From contig JAXQJY010000026.1 in NCBI GenBank assembly GCA_037042185.1, forward strand, positions 1,116,001-1,180,000: a stretch of DNA of 64,000 bases, read 5' to 3'. Each line of letters opens with the position of its first letter. The stretch's first letter is position 1. The notes beneath the pieces were generated by a model. It searched no databases. It was not told where the DNA came from and worked only from the letters and a program-made list of their open reading frames with translations. A program made the translations under genes and the position numbers. This document shows positions 1 through 11,700 of this stretch, piece by piece. This stretch comes from Sordariomycetes sp. S80-01Y (taxonomy: Eukaryota > Ascomycota > Sordariomycetes).

Positions 1-1300
1 CTGATCTGGGCTCCGGGTTGGAAGATTTGGGCTTTGGGGGTTCGAAGTTGGTCTGTAATTTGAGCAGGGGCGCTTTCGGCGAGGGGGCCTTCTTTGGTGG
101 TTTTGGGGCTGTAGCAATGGGCCTGGCAATGGGCCTGGCGATGGGTTTGACGATGGGCATGTCGAGGTCCTTTGTGATGGCGATGCCAATCTTGGACTGC
201 TCCAGCTCCTCATCAGGCTCATAGCCAGATTCTTGCGTCACCCGCACGTCCGGCTCCGTGCGGATGGCGGGTTCAACGACAGCATGCGCTCTCCTGCCGG
301 ATGCCATCCCCGATATCGCGCCGATCTCCTCGGGGCCTCCGTACGCGCGCTTGTACATCTTGTCCAGGTCCTTGATCGCGCCGTGCGAAACGCTCAGCCA
401 GTCATACGACCTCAGCAGATCCGTCTTCAGCACCTTTCGGCCATTGCCTGCAAGGACCAGTCTCCTCAGCTCGTCGACGGCATCCTCCAGCCGCAGCGAA
501 GACTTGGTCCTTGAGTAAGCCGAAAGTGCAGCCTTGAGACTGTAAAGCCCGTCAAGGGCAAGGAGAGTGAGTCCTTCGGAGGAGAAGAGTGCCTCGTTCT
601 GTATGACGGATTTGTGGATCAGCTCGTTCGTCAATCCGCAAGCTGCGGGGCTGAGAGCCGGAGAGAGCCATTCGCTGCCGATGCCGAATTTCCTCTCGGC
701 CTTGAGCAGCGCCGTCCGCAGCTCGCGCTCGTCTCTCATAGGCAGGCCGGCGGGGTGGACGAGCCTCAGGCCAAACGAGCTGGAGCTGATCTGTCCGCTC
801 GCGTCGGTGGCGCTCGAGACGGATGTGCACGGTGTCATGGGCGGTGGGCTCAGCGGTGTCATGGGACTCATCGGCCACCTCCCGCTCGCAGAGAGCGGCG
901 TTCCATACATCGGTGTCATGGGGCTGCCCTGCGTCTCAACGTTGAGCCTCACCGGCTTGTTGAGGCTTCCAGCCCTCACGAATCCTTTCAGTGCGCTCAC
1001 TGAACGGTTCGCGAATCCGAATCGCGGCGAGCTGGGAGTGAAGCTCGGCGTCACGGGCGTTGCCAGTCCCGGCGAGCCCACTGGCGGCACCACGGACGGG
1101 AGCTGATAGTCCCTCCTCACAACTACTAGCGTCGTGTGGATGGCCTTCTTGGCGAGTTTGTGCGACACATATTCGAGTGCCGGGGCGAGCGACGGCGGGA
1201 GGTGGTGCGCGTCGAGGAGCGACGGGCCGGCCTCGAGGGGCGAAGAGATGAGGTCTTTGAGGGAGAAGGTTATAGAGGAGGCCGAAGAGAGAGAGGACAT
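1..1300 (-). CDS. Unrecognised Ser/Pro-rich protein, 3' end beyond window
   Basis: A single open frame of 433 codons runs from an ATG at 1300 to the window edge without a stop, so the C-terminus is missing. I do not recognise the family. The first 75 residues look folded (Leu- and Ser-rich, then a short basic stretch). Residues about 80 to 190 are Ser/Thr/Pro-rich with repeated TPxxP-like motifs. Residues about 190 to 330 are helical-looking and resemble a globular domain with few prolines. The visible end is Pro/Lys-rich and contains a tetrapeptide repeat of the type P-I-A-R, coded by imperfect 12-base repeats near 111-160. The ATG follows an upstream region in which no in-frame ATG was found close by. 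That it is a gene rests on length, codon pattern and the lack of stops; its function is unknown. Neighbours give no clue. Confidence 0.7.
   Translation of the reverse strand, partial: MSSLSSASSITFSLKDLISSPLEAGPSLLDAHHLPPSLAPALEYVSHKLAKKAIHTTLVVVRRDYQLPSVVPPVGSPGLATPVTPSFTPSSPRFGFANRSVSALKGFVRAGSLNKPVRLNVETQGSPMTPMYGTPLSASGRWPMSPMTPLSPPPMTPCTSVSSATDASGQISSSSFGLRLVHPAGLPMRDERELRTALLKAERKFGIGSEWLSPALSPAACGLTNELIHKSVIQNEALFSSEGLTLLALDGLYSLKAALSAYSRTKSSLRLEDAVDELRRLVLAGNGRKVLKTDLLRSYDWLSVSHGAIKDLDKMYKRAYGGPEEIGAISGMASGRRAHAVVEPAIRTEPDVRVTQESGYEPDEELEQSKIGIAITKDLDMPIVKPIARPIARPIATAPKPPKKAPSPKAPLLKLQTNFEPPKPKSSNPEPRS
111..160 (-). repeat. Imperfect 12-bp tandem repeat inside the first gene
   Basis: About four copies of a 12-base unit rich in ATGGGC occur in a row. 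On the minus strand they code a Pro-Ile-Ala/Val-Arg/Lys repeat in a disordered part of the first gene. Such repeats are prone to length change between strains. Confidence 0.6.
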
Positions 1301-2692
1301 GATGGGGGAGTTCTGCTCCACGGGCAGACTATGGTCGCTATGGTGTCGGATGCCAAGGGCGAGCCTCAAGTGGAATGAAGGATAGAAGGAAGACCTGCTT
1401 CGTAACTTGAAACTCGAAATCAGAAAAGAAACAAGGCCTGCCTTTGCAAAACAAATGCTATGTCACAAGGAATGATGAAAAGGTGCTTGAGAGATGAAGC
1501 CACCGACGACAGCGATGGGGGACGCAGGCCAAGTCTTAAATCACCAACTACCGTGCCCGTGCCCGCAGCGGCCCCCCGAAACATTCCAAAAATACCTCCC
1601 ACGCGCTGCCAGACATGAAACGGACCAAAACGTGAAACAGCCCCTGATCCGCGTTTCCAGAAACGCGGTCGGGGCCTGCATCTGCTGCACCCATCGTCAC
1701 CTTCCTCACCTCTGCCGGGGAGGGATGGAGGGATGCTGCGACGGATCAGCCGTGATGAGGCATGACCCGCATGCATCGGAAGGTCGCGCTGGTCCCGGTA
1801 GTACAGGCCAGCAGAGGGGGAAAATGGATAGTCCCTGACTACTGCACTCCCAATCACCCGGTCACGTCGTCTGCTCGAGGCAGAACAATCGTTTCCGCGG
1901 ACGTCATTGGACGAGAGGGCGATGAAGTTAAGCGCTGGCGGCTGCAGCCGTGACGGGAGGTCTATTTTTGGGGGGAACCGGCTGCGACGCGATTGGCCGT
2001 CCCCGCAAACCGGTATCTGGAGGGTGGGATAAAAATAGCAGGCCAGATGCGTAGAGAGGTAGGTGCTTGGTAAATAATAGAGGACGGTAGCTCTAGCCGC
2101 CGACGTCCATGAGCCTCGTCGTTTCTTCGCATACCAAGGGCAAGTCGTAACGGATGGACGTCTGGCCGTCTTACTGACGAATATGCCTGGTCTCGTGCGT
2201 CAGACCCGTGTTTTGAATCAAGGGAAACAGCCCAAATGCCAATAAACAGCCCTGCACCTGCGAGACTGATCTGCCGACCTACCGACATTCCCGCTCGACT
2301 CGCATCCTGCTCATCACACTTGCAGCAAATCGGAGCATTGAGAGCATGAAACGAGGTGATGTTCCCGACGTCCACGACTAGAATGTAGTCTAGTCCGTCT
2401 ATCTCAGAGCTGTGCCGATGCTCGGTAGACTTTTATTCCAATAATAGCAGTCCTTCCCCACACGCCACGCTCTTTCCCGGGACCCCGTTACTCCATCTCC
2501 TGTTGTGATGTTGTTGATCACACTTCTGCTCTGAGCTGTTGACGATGCCAGCGTCGAGGTTCCTGAAATAGCTCGGCGGCTATCGAGGCCCTGAAATGAT
2601 CCCAGAAGATCAGTTCAACTCCTCTTTGTGATTCACCTCGATGCGGCGAGCGTGCCGTCTTCAATGTGTCCCAGTTTCGCAGTGCTCACCGC
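1301..2692. other. Intergenic: 5' flank of first gene, 3' flank of kelch gene
   Basis: No convincing gene was seen. Open frames here lack splice logic, domains and protein-like composition. An ACGTCA half-site beside an inverted CCAAT box (about 1901-1910) lies 600 bases upstream of the first gene and could be regulatory, but it may be chance. Confidence 0.5.
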
Positions 2693-4702
2693 TCAACCCA
2701 CAAGCTCCCTCCTACTACTGTCCTCCATCTCCACTCGCTCGTGCCCTGCAGTCGGCATCTCCAGCACCGGGCTGTTCATCTCGGTGGTCGGCATTTCGAC
2801 CGGCGCCTCCGTCTGCTTGGAGCCACCCGTAGTCCCACCTTGCGTGCTGTATGGACTCGAGTACGGATCTGAGTTGGCCGGAAGAGGTTTGTACGCCGCT
2901 CCCCCAACATGTGCGCTCGCGCTCGAGGTGCCCGCCACATCAGTAGTATTGAACTCTGGCGGCGGCTGCTGTGTCGAGCTTGGTGAATCCAATTCGATGG
3001 CCTCGCCTCTCTGGCGTCTGCGTCTGCGGATGGAAAAGAACGCTAAGCCGCCTACGAGGGCTAAGCCTGCTATGCCGCCGACGACGCCGCCTGCGATGGC
3101 ACCGGTGGGCGTGGATGGGGAAGATTGGGTAGAATCGTCTTTCGGGCTGGGGTCGTCCCCATCGTCGCCTGAATAGGTCGTTAGCATCGAGGTGCTATCC
3201 ACCGGACTCTAAGGACCTCACCACCGGTAAGCAGCTTCCCCACGGTACTATCATCCCATTCCATTTCAAGATTCCACGAGGGATTTTCATCATACCAATC
3301 TTTCACCATCTGCGGGGTCTCGTAGTCCCCTAGATCGGGATCAAACTCATTTCTCCATTCGAGCGCAGTCATATCAAACACACCAAGGGAGTGCCGCCAA
3401 GGGTCTCGCTCCTCCCAAGCCCACTCCGACCTCACGCCGCCGGTTGATATCATCTGGCGCTTTCCGGCCACTGTGCAAGAGTGATGCATGCGGCCTGGGG
3501 ATGAGACGTCTGTCTTGAACCAGCGGAAGGCAGGGATGGAGAGAATATGGATTGAGCCTGCGGTACCTGTCTTCGGGTTCTCGCCGCCGTAGACAAAGCT
3601 GGCTTCTGTCAGAGCGTGTTTACCGTAAAGGGGGCCAGGGACTTACATCTCGTAACTGTCCTCCCCTCTTGCGCCCACAATACAAAAATGCTCCCTCCCA
3701 TTCGGCGCCTCCCCGTTCGTCGTCTGCGCTAACCACCTCTCACTGTCAGTATCCCAAAAGGTTATGTTGGTCATGCTGTTCGGCACGCTGTTGGACGCAT
3801 TGTCGCGCGCCGTTCTGGCACCGCCAATTAGAAATACCAAATTCCCACCATCAATGCTCTCCCCGTCCATCCACCGACCGCTGCCGAGTTTGGTCGCGCA
3901 GTGAGCGTTGGCATTGACGATCTCGCCATAGCCGGGGTTCATGGGAACGGTGCTGTCGTTCTTCCACTGACGACGCTCGAAGTTGTAAGACAACATTCCC
4001 GGGACGGGAATTCCGTCCTGGCCGACATCACCGAAGGCAGGATCTGTAGAAGACCGTCCCAGCCCGCCGACGTAATACCCCTTCGATCCACACCTGGCCG
4101 GCGCGCCTCCCATCGTCGCGACAAGTTCGTTAAAGAACTCCTCGTCAAAAGGCTCCTGGATCCCCCAAGTTCCGGTGCCGTTTCCGTCAGCCTCAAACGT
4201 CCAGAGCTTAATCTCGTCTTCGCCCATGTCAGCTCCGCGAGCCATGCTGCCTCCCCAGCGATACAGCTTCTTGAGGTCTGGGTCTGACCACAGGGCAAAC
4301 TTGTTCACCGGGCCGGGCTCGTCGTGCTGTGTGTACAGAAATTCGACGCTTTGGTTTGTCCAGGACTTGGAAACGTCGATGGCCATGGTGGAGTTGAGGG
4401 TAACTGACGAGTAGGCATCGTCGTCTTCTTTTTCGCCGTTGTAGTAGTTTGACATTTCTCCCCCGACGAGGTACAGATAGTCGCCCATCCCAACAACTAT
4501 TCATTGCATTAGTGTCTTGCCCTAGGCCGTGGAGCAAATGCGTGTTACCTTGCTGCATCGCGCGTCGACGGAAAGGGTCCTTCTGCATCCCGTCGTCTTC
4601 CGTGCCATCTTCAACATCATCCTCTTGTCGTCTTCTTGATCCATAGTCAGACACTACGGCCGCGGCCCCGCTCGCCAAAGCGATGAGTCGTAACAGGCGC
4701 AT
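2693..4702 (-). CDS. Kelch-repeat beta-propeller protein, secreted and membrane-anchored
   Basis: Four exons, complement(join(2693..3168, 3222..3598, 3647..4496, 4549..4702)), close in frame to 618 residues. Residues 1-17 are a signal peptide (Met-Arg, then a Leu/Ala core). An acidic and basic linker precedes a kelch/galactose-oxidase-like propeller of about 400 residues with repeated YLVGG, YYVGG, FLIGG and FVYGG blades followed by W-containing strands. About residues 481-507 form a Gly/Ala/Val-rich membrane span followed by five arginines as a stop-transfer signal. A Ser/Pro-rich cytoplasmic tail follows. N-glycosylation sequons are common in the propeller, as expected for a protein facing the lumen or cell surface. 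Intron 3 has a perfect GCTAAC branch site. No galactose-oxidase copper ligands were identified, so I infer a binding or sensor role, not an enzyme. Confidence 0.9.
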
Positions 4703-5749
4703 CTCGCAGGATCTCGCGAGAAATGGGAGCGGAAGAACGACTCGCACTGCGTCGAGATAGAAGCAGCCAACGCCCTGAAGCCAGATGACGACAAGAAACA
4801 ATGGCTGAGCTTGAGATGAGCGACATGGCGGCAAAAGAGCAAAAGACGCCCCACGCCGATGCCGCCGATCGCTCGTCTTCAGAGGCTGTAGGCCGCAGAT
4901 GAGGCTGGGTCTCGCGAAACCGAAGTCCCGAACCCACGTCCCGTTTAGATTGCACTATCCCTGTCTAAGGCGGAGCCTGAGAGGCGTGCGCGTCTTCGGT
5001 GGCCGAATGAAATGTCGCGGCATCTGGGCCGCAGAACAGATATGTCTATGCTGGGTTATAAAGGATTGTGCAAAACCTAGCATTGTCCGCCGCCTGCATG
5101 ACAGGGTCTCTCTACCTTTCTGCGCTGTCAGTCATCATGTCTTCCCCTTTCCATCAGCCTGTGCTACATTAGCGACCACGTCGTCAGCGAAAGGCGGCCT
5201 GGGCATAAGCAATGGAAGAACTTCTGTTCATATTCAATCTCGCTCCCTCTATTCGCCCTCCAATCAAATCGCGACGTAGGGGTGCGGTGTTGGAATAACG
5301 CGACCAAAGAGCTGAGCCTCCCCGTCCATCTGCACGGCGACACGGAGCACGCAGGTCAACCTCGCTCAACCGAGGACGCCTGACGCCCATCTGATATGCT
5401 CTTCAACAAGCCTGGAACTCCTCCTTTTGTCGTTCTCTCCCGGGAGACTCGCCTGAGAACTTGGCGGCTATTCAACCGGGTCGACTAGTGTCGTCATTAA
5501 TTCTTGGGACCATCTTGTGCTGGTCAGACCCCTAGCAAGTAGCAAAGATCCGTCAACGCCATACTGAAGCAACCATTGTCCCTGAGGCGGCCATGCCTCT
5601 GCCTGTACGCCTGCCATCCTTCATCAAGTCGTGATCGCTCAATTGTCATTCGTGTCGTTAAACTCGTTCATAATTTGCAGGTTCATATCTGCCGTGATTC
5701 CGTCCATTTGGTCAGACCGGGGCGAGCTAACCTCCCAATCTTGTGGTTG
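4703..5749. other. Intergenic: kelch promoter and 3' flank of the deubiquitinase
   Basis: This holds the upstream region of the kelch gene and the 3' untranslated end of the USP gene. I see no further coding exon, RNA gene or repeat. Confidence 0.5.
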
Positions 5750-8700
5750 TCAGTGGCTGGCAAGCGACGCAGACAAAACGGACTCTGTTGAGCCCAAGAA
5801 AATCAAGCAGACTCATCTATTGTTGATGCTTCGCTTGAGCTGCAGGAGTGCCACTCACCGGTGCCGTCATCGTCCACAATGTCTACAATAAGCTGACGCA
5901 GCGGCTCCGAGATTTCTATGCAAACGTTAGCCTCGAGCCTAGAGTCCGGCTGGCTAGCACTCACCATCTTGCAGATTGAGGAAGTCCCTGTGCATGCGGT
6001 CTGGCAGCTCGTCCGGGTCCTCGTCGAAAAAGCGCCTGCACTTCTTAATCACGGCGGTGATGGTGTCTGCCGCACCTCGTCCGATGGCGTTCGCGCCCAT
6101 AACATGTACGTCCCGCAAGAACAAAAGGCAATTGATGCCCAGCCTCCTGGCTATGTCCATCACGTCCTCCAGCTGCCGCTGCGCATCTGAGTCTTCTCCA
6201 AAGTCGGTATCGGCTGCAAACTCAACCAGAGCAGGGTCGAACAGATGATCGTCGAGCATTTGCATGACCTCCTTCCGACGAGCGCTACTGGGTTGCACCA
6301 GCATGATGGGTGCCCAGTCGGGGGTCATGGAAAGGGCGTGCTTTCGGAATTGTGCGGCCAAGTCATGGTCCCTCCGCCGAAGCGTCAGGGCCGTTTGAAA
6401 GAAATCGATCAGGGCGGGCATATCCTCCGAGTCGAACTCTTTGGCTAGCGTTGCGACGTGACTGATGAGACCTTCAGCATCTACCGGGCATCTCGTGACA
6501 GTGAGGTAGTAGCTGGTGAGCTGGAGATCAGCCTCCAAGGACTTGGAGCTCGCGTTCGGGAAGATATTCCTCATCAGAACCGCTGCTGCTGACCTGTCCA
6601 AAAACTCGTGGGCCTGGATAAGACGCACAGCAACAGGATGCACAGATCGCTGCTTCTCGTCGAGTGTGAGAAGTTTTTCCATGAAGAAGCTGTGATCCTT
6701 GCCTTCAAGATTCTGCATGATAAATTGTGCCTCTTGCGTTGACCAGCTGAAAGGGGTGTGCTGCGTTAAACGATCCGTGGCGCTGTCCACGACCGCGCCC
6801 GCATCGATGTCGGGATCTAGCCGCACCAGCAGATGATTTAAGAGGAATAGCAATTCCCTGTACGAGGGCGGGCGGTTTCCATGGCTCCGGCGTTCAACGA
6901 AGTTGAGAAGCCGCATGTATTGCTGCGGTAGCTCGATGCGTCGGTCTGTCGCGATGACGGAGCAGAGCTTGAAGACATAGTCTTCAGCCAGCAAGTGCGC
7001 AATTTCTGTGTCGCCCATCTGCGCAAAGCCCAGGATGAAGCTGAAGTACTCGTCCCAGGCGCGGATCGATACGTGAAAGAATTGCCACAGATACTTCAGG
7101 ATATGCATAACACCACCCATCACAGGAACGCCAATGGGCCTTTGCGGGAGGGCGTGGGCCCCGGTGTAGTGCTGGGGCGTGTCCGCGGCAATCTTTCGTA
7201 GGACGACCAGGAACTGCTTGCCCACATTTTGGCGCACTAACGGTTCAGCGTTGCGTTGTAGGAGAGCGCGGAAGGCCGCTGGCCGCAGGTAGAAGTATCT
7301 GTAGTAGGAATGTGCTGCTTCGGGTGATCCCGAAACGGCCCGGTCAAGCATCTCCATGAACGTTGCAAAGTCAGGAATATCCTTCTTACGCGACACAACC
7401 TGATCGATATGGCTTAGAGCGACTTCCATGGCCAGGTCTTGGAGGGTCTCGGCGGCGCCATTTCTGGCCATCAGCGTGGAGGGCTGGTTCGTGTCCGCGT
7501 TCCCTGAACCTTCCGAAGCAGCTGTTGGGGTCGAGCTTTGGGGGCTGTCCGAAGCCCCACGCATGGTAAAGTCTACTGACTTGTGTTCGCTGTCCATCTG
7601 GACATCTGCGTTTGTCTCGGGTGTAGGGGAAGGGTCATCCGAGACCGCCGCTGCCTGCAATCTGGGCAGAAGCTCGAACGCCTCCTTAACCAGCTTGAGA
7701 TGCGAAGGATCAAACAGACAGTGCCGCCGCAGGAGTTGAGTGTTCTCGTCCCGAATGTGAGACCGCCTCTGTGGTTCCATGGAGACGCAGACCGGAATCG
7801 GTGTTCCCGAGAGCGCTGCTTGTTGCTCTTGCTGACGCAGCTTAGAGGCCCGCTCGTAAAACAGCATGTAGGCGCTGTAAGACTTGTCGTAGATGATGCC
7901 GTTGTCGAAGGCTGGGCGATGCTCTGGACCGCCGAATGCTGAAGCCTCTAGATTGGCTGGATCCCACTCGCTTACGACGTCGTCATTGAACTCGAACCAG
8001 CGTGGCTTATCGGTCTTGGATGGTCTTTCTCGTATGTAGGAGTAGTAGTGGCCAGACTCCGAGGTGCCGGCGTGGATTAGAACGCCTACCAGCTCAAACA
8101 TATCCTCTTTCCCACTGGAAGGATCGCTCAGGTGCTCAACCGTGTACGGATTCAGGTCAATCTCCTCAGGGAAGGAGAAGTAGTCGTTGATCTTGCTCCT
8201 CTGCAGGGTGAAAAGGTTAAAATCGAACCGCTTCAGGTGAAATATGACATTGTCGGGGAGATCCTTCAGGCATGCCCTGCAATATGTCAATATTGCTGCG
8301 AATAAGCAGCAGACGCTACGTACCTCTTGACGGCGTCGACGTGACTGTCACAAGTTGAGCACTTGTACTTGTTATCTGATGGTGTCAGGCTCTGATCGCA
8401 CACAGGGAATACTTAGACTTACCGCCTTCCAACACCTCACCCTCAATGTATGTTTGCAGACTCTCTTCCAGGCAACGCTTGCCCTTAATGTCCAGCTGAA
8501 TTGCTGAGAAGGATTCCAGGCGTTCCGAAATATGATTGCATTCTTTCGACTTGATCTGCTGGACGAGCTGCCCGCCGTAAAACTCACGGAACTCCTTCTT
8601 TGAATCGCCGTCAGGCAGCTGGGCTTCTAGTCGATCAAAAAGCAAGTTGTAGAATTCGTCTACGTCCATCTGATTGTGGATGTCGATAGGGGTCCCATCG

Positions 8701-11700
8701 TATTGCTGAATAGCCGAGACGAAATCCTCGGGATCAACGAAGCGATGGTAGCTCTCCTGCAGAAAGCCAAAGACTTTCTTGGTCTCCTTAAGGAGCGTTT
8801 GCTTTTCATTGGCCCGGTCTAAGGAAGCTTGCATGATGAAGCTACGGAACCCCGTGTTCATGTAGAGCTGCGTGAGCAAGGAGTTGAGATAGCAGGTATT
8901 GGAAAGATTGCGCAGACCAGCGTAGCCGCAAGATGCCCTCAGCGCCTTAGCTCGGTCGAAATTGCAGCTGATGCTATACAGGTAGTGCTGATCATCTGAT
9001 AGCTGTTAGTCTGGGTCGAGTTCATCACAGTGTTACTGACCTTCGTCGTTGATGAAAAATGGCAGCACCTCGTTGAGGCACTGGAGAAGCGCCACGTAGT
9101 GCTCGCGGCTGTCCTTGCTCAAGAAAAGGAGGACCTCGCAAATCTTCCAACGAGTTTCGGAGTTCAGAACAACGCGGGAAACATTTTGATCATGACCGGC
9201 CCGCGTGAGAGGAAACAAATGCCGCCAGAAGAGATCATAGACAATTCCCGGTCGCAAAATGGGTGACTGCACAGCCCCTTCATCATTCTGTAAACACTTA
9301 AGAAGTACTAGCGTCAGACCGCGCGGGATCGCATCGAAGGGGACCGCTTGGTCGATATCCTTAATTGTCAGTATTTCCGATCACCATCCAGGTCGTGCAC
9401 TCACCTCTGTCGTTTCATGGCTAAGCAGAAGGCCGCTGGCGGTCTTCGCCACGGCATGTAAATCTAGAGCATCCCGTTTCACCGAAGCCAGACTGTTGGT
9501 CAAGAAGAGTAGGAGGTTCATCAGCTCGCTACACTGGCTGCGAAAGCTCATCGCCTCTGGCAAGAGATGCACGCACAGTTCCCAGAACCATTGCGAAATC
9601 GCGATCTGCGCGTCGGAGTTGCGTCGACGGGCTTCCAAGGATGGCGCGTGGCCAACAAGCGAGCCCGTCTCGCTGAAGTTCTGAACGAACTTGGTAACCC
9701 TGATGCGTAGCGCTGGCCGGGAGTCTCGGAGAATAAGGGTGCTGCAAATCTGACGGAATGTTGAGTTCGTCTGGATGCTGTCCCACAGGCGAAGATCGTG
9801 GTGGCCAAGCATCAGAAGGACCGGAAACATTTGCAGCGTGACAGACTCGGCATGTTTCTCCTCGGATGTCGACGCTTTTTCAAGGATAGCGATGAACTTC
9901 TCAGGGGATTGTATCCCGAACTCCGTGGCGCTGACTGGCTGTTGCGTGGCTGCGCGATCTTGGCGCGTCAGCACTTGTACGGGGTTGTTGTGAGGCACGC
10001 AAGACTCACCGGAGGACCACACGAAGAGGCTGCGCAGAAGAGTGGCCACAAACTCGAGCTCTAACCGAGATCCTTCGAGTGGGACGAGCGCATCATCTTG
10101 AATCGCTCTCACTAAGAGTGAAATGATTCTGCGCCGGGTGCTTTCGAATGATTCCTTCCCAATGGTCTTCGGATCCGACGATGACATTGCTGAGGTAACG
10201 GCCATATCCTTGTACTCGAATAAAGCATGCGCAGCGTACAAAGAGCGGTACGGATGCGCAGGCGGGAATACATCAGCATGGGACTTGGAAGCATCCTCGA
10301 AGGCCTCGATAATGGTGATGTCTGCTGGGAGCCGGCACAGAAACTCGTATACCTGGTGGGGTTAGCATCGTCCTGTTCTACTCAGGCTCTTGACTCACTT
10401 CAGCAGCAAGATTTTCCTTCAAGTCGAGATACCCTGCCATCTCCGGGAAGTGGGACATGATCTCTGCCTGCAGGGGGGATAGCCCAGGCTTGTGCTTAAA
10501 AGAGCCTGTTCTGCCCTCCTCTTCTCGCTTCACTAATATTAGCCCGTCGCGGATCTGCAGGTCCTCGAGGGATCTGCAGATATCTCGCTCGCTGAGTAGG
10601 AACGGTTGTCCCCGGTAATAGGCTCGATAGTTGGGGAAGCCAGTCTCCTGACGAATGCTTGCCAGCAAGGAAGCAGCCGTGTTGAGCTTCCCAATCTGCA
10701 AAGGCTTGACGTCTGTCTGCTCCACACCGTCAAACGACTGATACTTGAGCTGAGCAAGCTCGCCAGCTATCTCCGAGGGGGTCCGCGACATGAAAGGGCG
10801 GAGATCAGGCGCAGAGAAGCGAGCATTGTTTTGATGGGCTCCGAGGAAGTACGTGAGAAGCTGCAAAGAGCGTGTGAAGATGCGTTCCTGTTTCTCCTCG
10901 CTGCCTTCAACAACCATAACCTCGGCATCCTGCGGCCCTTTGATGCAGGTGGCGGATTCCCTGAGATGAGCAAGACAGCGGGCAACGAAGGCGGAGTGTA
11001 CCTGGCGAGCCCGTATAGGCGGATAAGAGGTGACTACAGAGTTGTCAATATATACCTCTCGCGCCAGAATATGGATCGCGCGCGCTGCAAGTACTTGGTC
11101 TGGAACCTCCAGGACCAACCTCCAGAGCTGTTCTAGGCATGACGACCGCAATGATGTCTCGTCGTCCAGATGAAGTTCCTCGGTCTGCTTAAGAAGGTAG
11201 AGAAGCTCTTCGCGTATGAACTTGAGTGTGCCCTCGCAAAAGTCTTCGGTGGGGAGCTTGGGCAGATAGATCGAGTAGCAGGAACGGATGTATGGGTTCT
11301 TCGTGTCTCCTCTAATGTCGTTAAGAATCCTCCAACCAACTTCACGGTCCTCGATGCAGCAACAAAGCGACCCCACCATCACGTTCCAGAGCTTGTCACC
11401 GAGGCCGTCATCAATGGATGAAGGCTGATGACGGAGGATCTGGATGAGGAAATCCATCCGGGGTTTGTTGACTTGACCGCAAAGCACCGGACCTGTGTTT
11501 GATGCGGCATGTGACGTGACTGCATGCTCGATCTCTTCAACCAGTAGACGCGCAAAGTCGTGTTCCCATGTGAGCAGCTCCATTTCGACCCCAATGGCGC
11601 TTTGAACAGAAACTGTGAGACTCAGGCACCACAGACTCCCAAGAGTGGTGTCACTCTTCTGCGAGATATCGAGAAGACAGCTCTGATAGAACTCTTCTCT

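Noticed and set aside
567-1106. Long plus-strand frame opposite the first gene
   Set aside because: The minus-strand frame is longer, starts with a sound ATG and runs to the window edge; the plus frame is its mirror.
1420-2375. Two minus-strand frames of 137-145 codons upstream of the first gene
   Set aside because: Arg/Pro-rich, no domain, no link to the gene by splice sites.
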